Shown here piece after piece: positions 6,837-7,432 of a DNA stretch of 7,432 nucleotides. Source of the stretch: CAUZSN01 sp963582345 (GTDB lineage: Bacteria > Planctomycetota > Planctomycetia > Planctomycetales > Planctomycetaceae). Position 1 is the first letter of the stretch, and each line of letters starts with the position of its first letter. The position numbers were made by a program, and so were the translations under genes. Location: positions 1-7,432 of the forward strand of contig CAUZSN010000127.1 of assembly GCA_963582345.1 (NCBI GenBank). The letters are read 5' to 3'. The notes beneath the pieces were generated by a model that saw only the letters and a list, made by a program, of their open reading frames with translations, had not been told where the DNA came from and made no database searches.

Positions 6837-7325
6837 ATGTCTCACGGATTCCTTGGATTCAATACGTCGTTCATGCTCGATGTGGTCGTATGCGCTTTGG
6901 TCTTGGTTATGCCCGTACTGGCTTTTAGCCTGTATTTAGTTAAAGTGCCGCAGAAATTCGTCTGGCACCGCAACATCCAGATCGTATTGGGGGTAGTGCT
7001 ATTGATCACGATTGTGGCATTCGAGATTGATCTGCAGATTGTCCACGGTGGCTGGCGAAACATCGTCGTGAAAAACCACCCGGAATTCAGTGACCAGCAG
7101 ATGGACTTCGTGCAAAAGGTGCTGTGGGTGCATCTGGTCTTTGCCGGATCAACGCCTTTGTTTTGGGCGGCAACCATTTTCCTCGCTTTGAAACGGATGC
7201 CGTCGCCGCCTGGCCTGTGCGCACATAGCCCACTGCACAAGAAGCTCGGATGGATTTCCGTAATCGATATCACACTGACATCGCTTACTGGGCTACTCTT
7301 CTATTACCATGCGTTCGTTGCCTGA
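6837..7325 (+). CDS. DUF420-like four-helix membrane protein
   Basis: An integral membrane protein of 162 aa with four predicted transmembrane helices at about 12-37, 46-68, 95-118 and 136-161. The DUF420 family is often encoded near cytochrome oxidase and haem synthesis genes, and its function is not settled. Histidines sit at places typical of the family: His44 before helix 2, His70 at its end, His99 in VLWVHLVFAG of helix 3, His134 in HKKLGW before helix 4, and His158 in the final FYYH. Haem or copper binding is an inference only. The loop between helices 2 and 3 (69-92) is polar and slightly longer than usual. It starts with an ATG 85 bp after the GguC-like gene, same strand; no strong Shine-Dalgarno was seen. 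No oxidase gene is visible in this window. The family call rests on layout and motif memory. Confidence 0.82.
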   Translation: MSHGFLGFNTSFMLDVVVCALVLVMPVLAFSLYLVKVPQKFVWHRNIQIVLGVVLLITIVAFEIDLQIVHGGWRNIVVKNHPEFSDQQMDFVQKVLWVHLVFAGSTPLFWAATIFLALKRMPSPPGLCAHSPLHKKLGWISVIDITLTSLTGLLFYYHAFVA

Positions 7326-7432
7326 CGTGGTATCGGCACGGCCGCCGTCGAATGTGTCAGATGGAAGTGTCGGACCTCGCAATCCGTGTCCGATCGAAGC
7401 TTGTTCGATGCGGATGATCCTCTCGCCGAGCG
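7326..7432. other. Right edge: no secure gene, two overlapping hairpins
   Basis: These 107 bp contain no call I trust. Reading frames are open to the edge on both strands: a plus-strand frame starting GTG at 7327, and a minus-strand frame that would end with TAG at 7295-7293, overlapping the end of the DUF420-like gene. Either could be the edge of a neighbouring gene. Two stems overlap: TCGGAC (7370-7375) with GTCCGA (7388-7393), and ATCGAA (7393-7398) with TTCGAT (7404-7409). No T run follows, so neither looks like an intrinsic terminator. Confidence 0.4.

Noticed and set aside
6842..7273. 143-codon minus-strand ORF
   Set aside because: Antisense to the DUF420-like membrane protein, whose helices and histidines are convincing.

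Overview
The window reads as a chromosomal segment of a planctomycete, most likely a relative of Rhodopirellula/Pirellula. Three things support this. The 5S rRNA folds to only 111 nt, the short form reported as typical of Planctomycetales. A KdsB gene implies a Gram-negative envelope with Kdo. The protein flavour (a lone GguC/AraD1-type protein, a DUF420-like membrane protein, a small soluble hypothetical of planctomycete type, weak Shine-Dalgarno sites) also fits. The family assignment is inference from remembered sequences, not a database match.

Layout from left to right. Bases 1-351 are the 3' end of 23S rRNA, including the A-loop and the sarcin-ricin loop. A spacer of about 200 bp without a tRNA follows; it holds several inverted repeats and a candidate internal promoter. 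The 5S rRNA lies at 553-663. Only 17 bp later, tail to tail, a 161-residue hypothetical protein (681-1166) is encoded on the minus strand, with a TATAAT box upstream of its start. Bases 1167-1900 are the largest gene-poor stretch. It contains a good promoter-like sequence followed by a GC-rich hairpin (possible small RNA or leader) and a doubtful 71-codon ORF.

The centre is a minus-strand run read kdsB (5459-4686), pyrG (4542-2920), truB (2854-1901), probably transcribed together. PyrG makes CTP, KdsB spends CTP to activate Kdo for lipopolysaccharide, and TruB makes pseudouridine 55 in tRNA. The first two are linked metabolically; TruB is a housekeeping RNA modifier.

A 254-bp divergent intergenic region separates kdsB from two plus-strand genes: a GguC/AraD1-type fumarylacetoacetate-hydrolase-fold protein (5714-6751) and a four-helix DUF420-like membrane protein (6837-7325). 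The last 107 bp hold no gene that can be called safely.

No mobile element, CRISPR array, tRNA gene or prophage part was seen. The window is mostly core genome. The less ordinary parts are the rRNA spacer architecture and the unexplained hairpin locus at 1355-1464; no new biological system can be claimed from this sequence.
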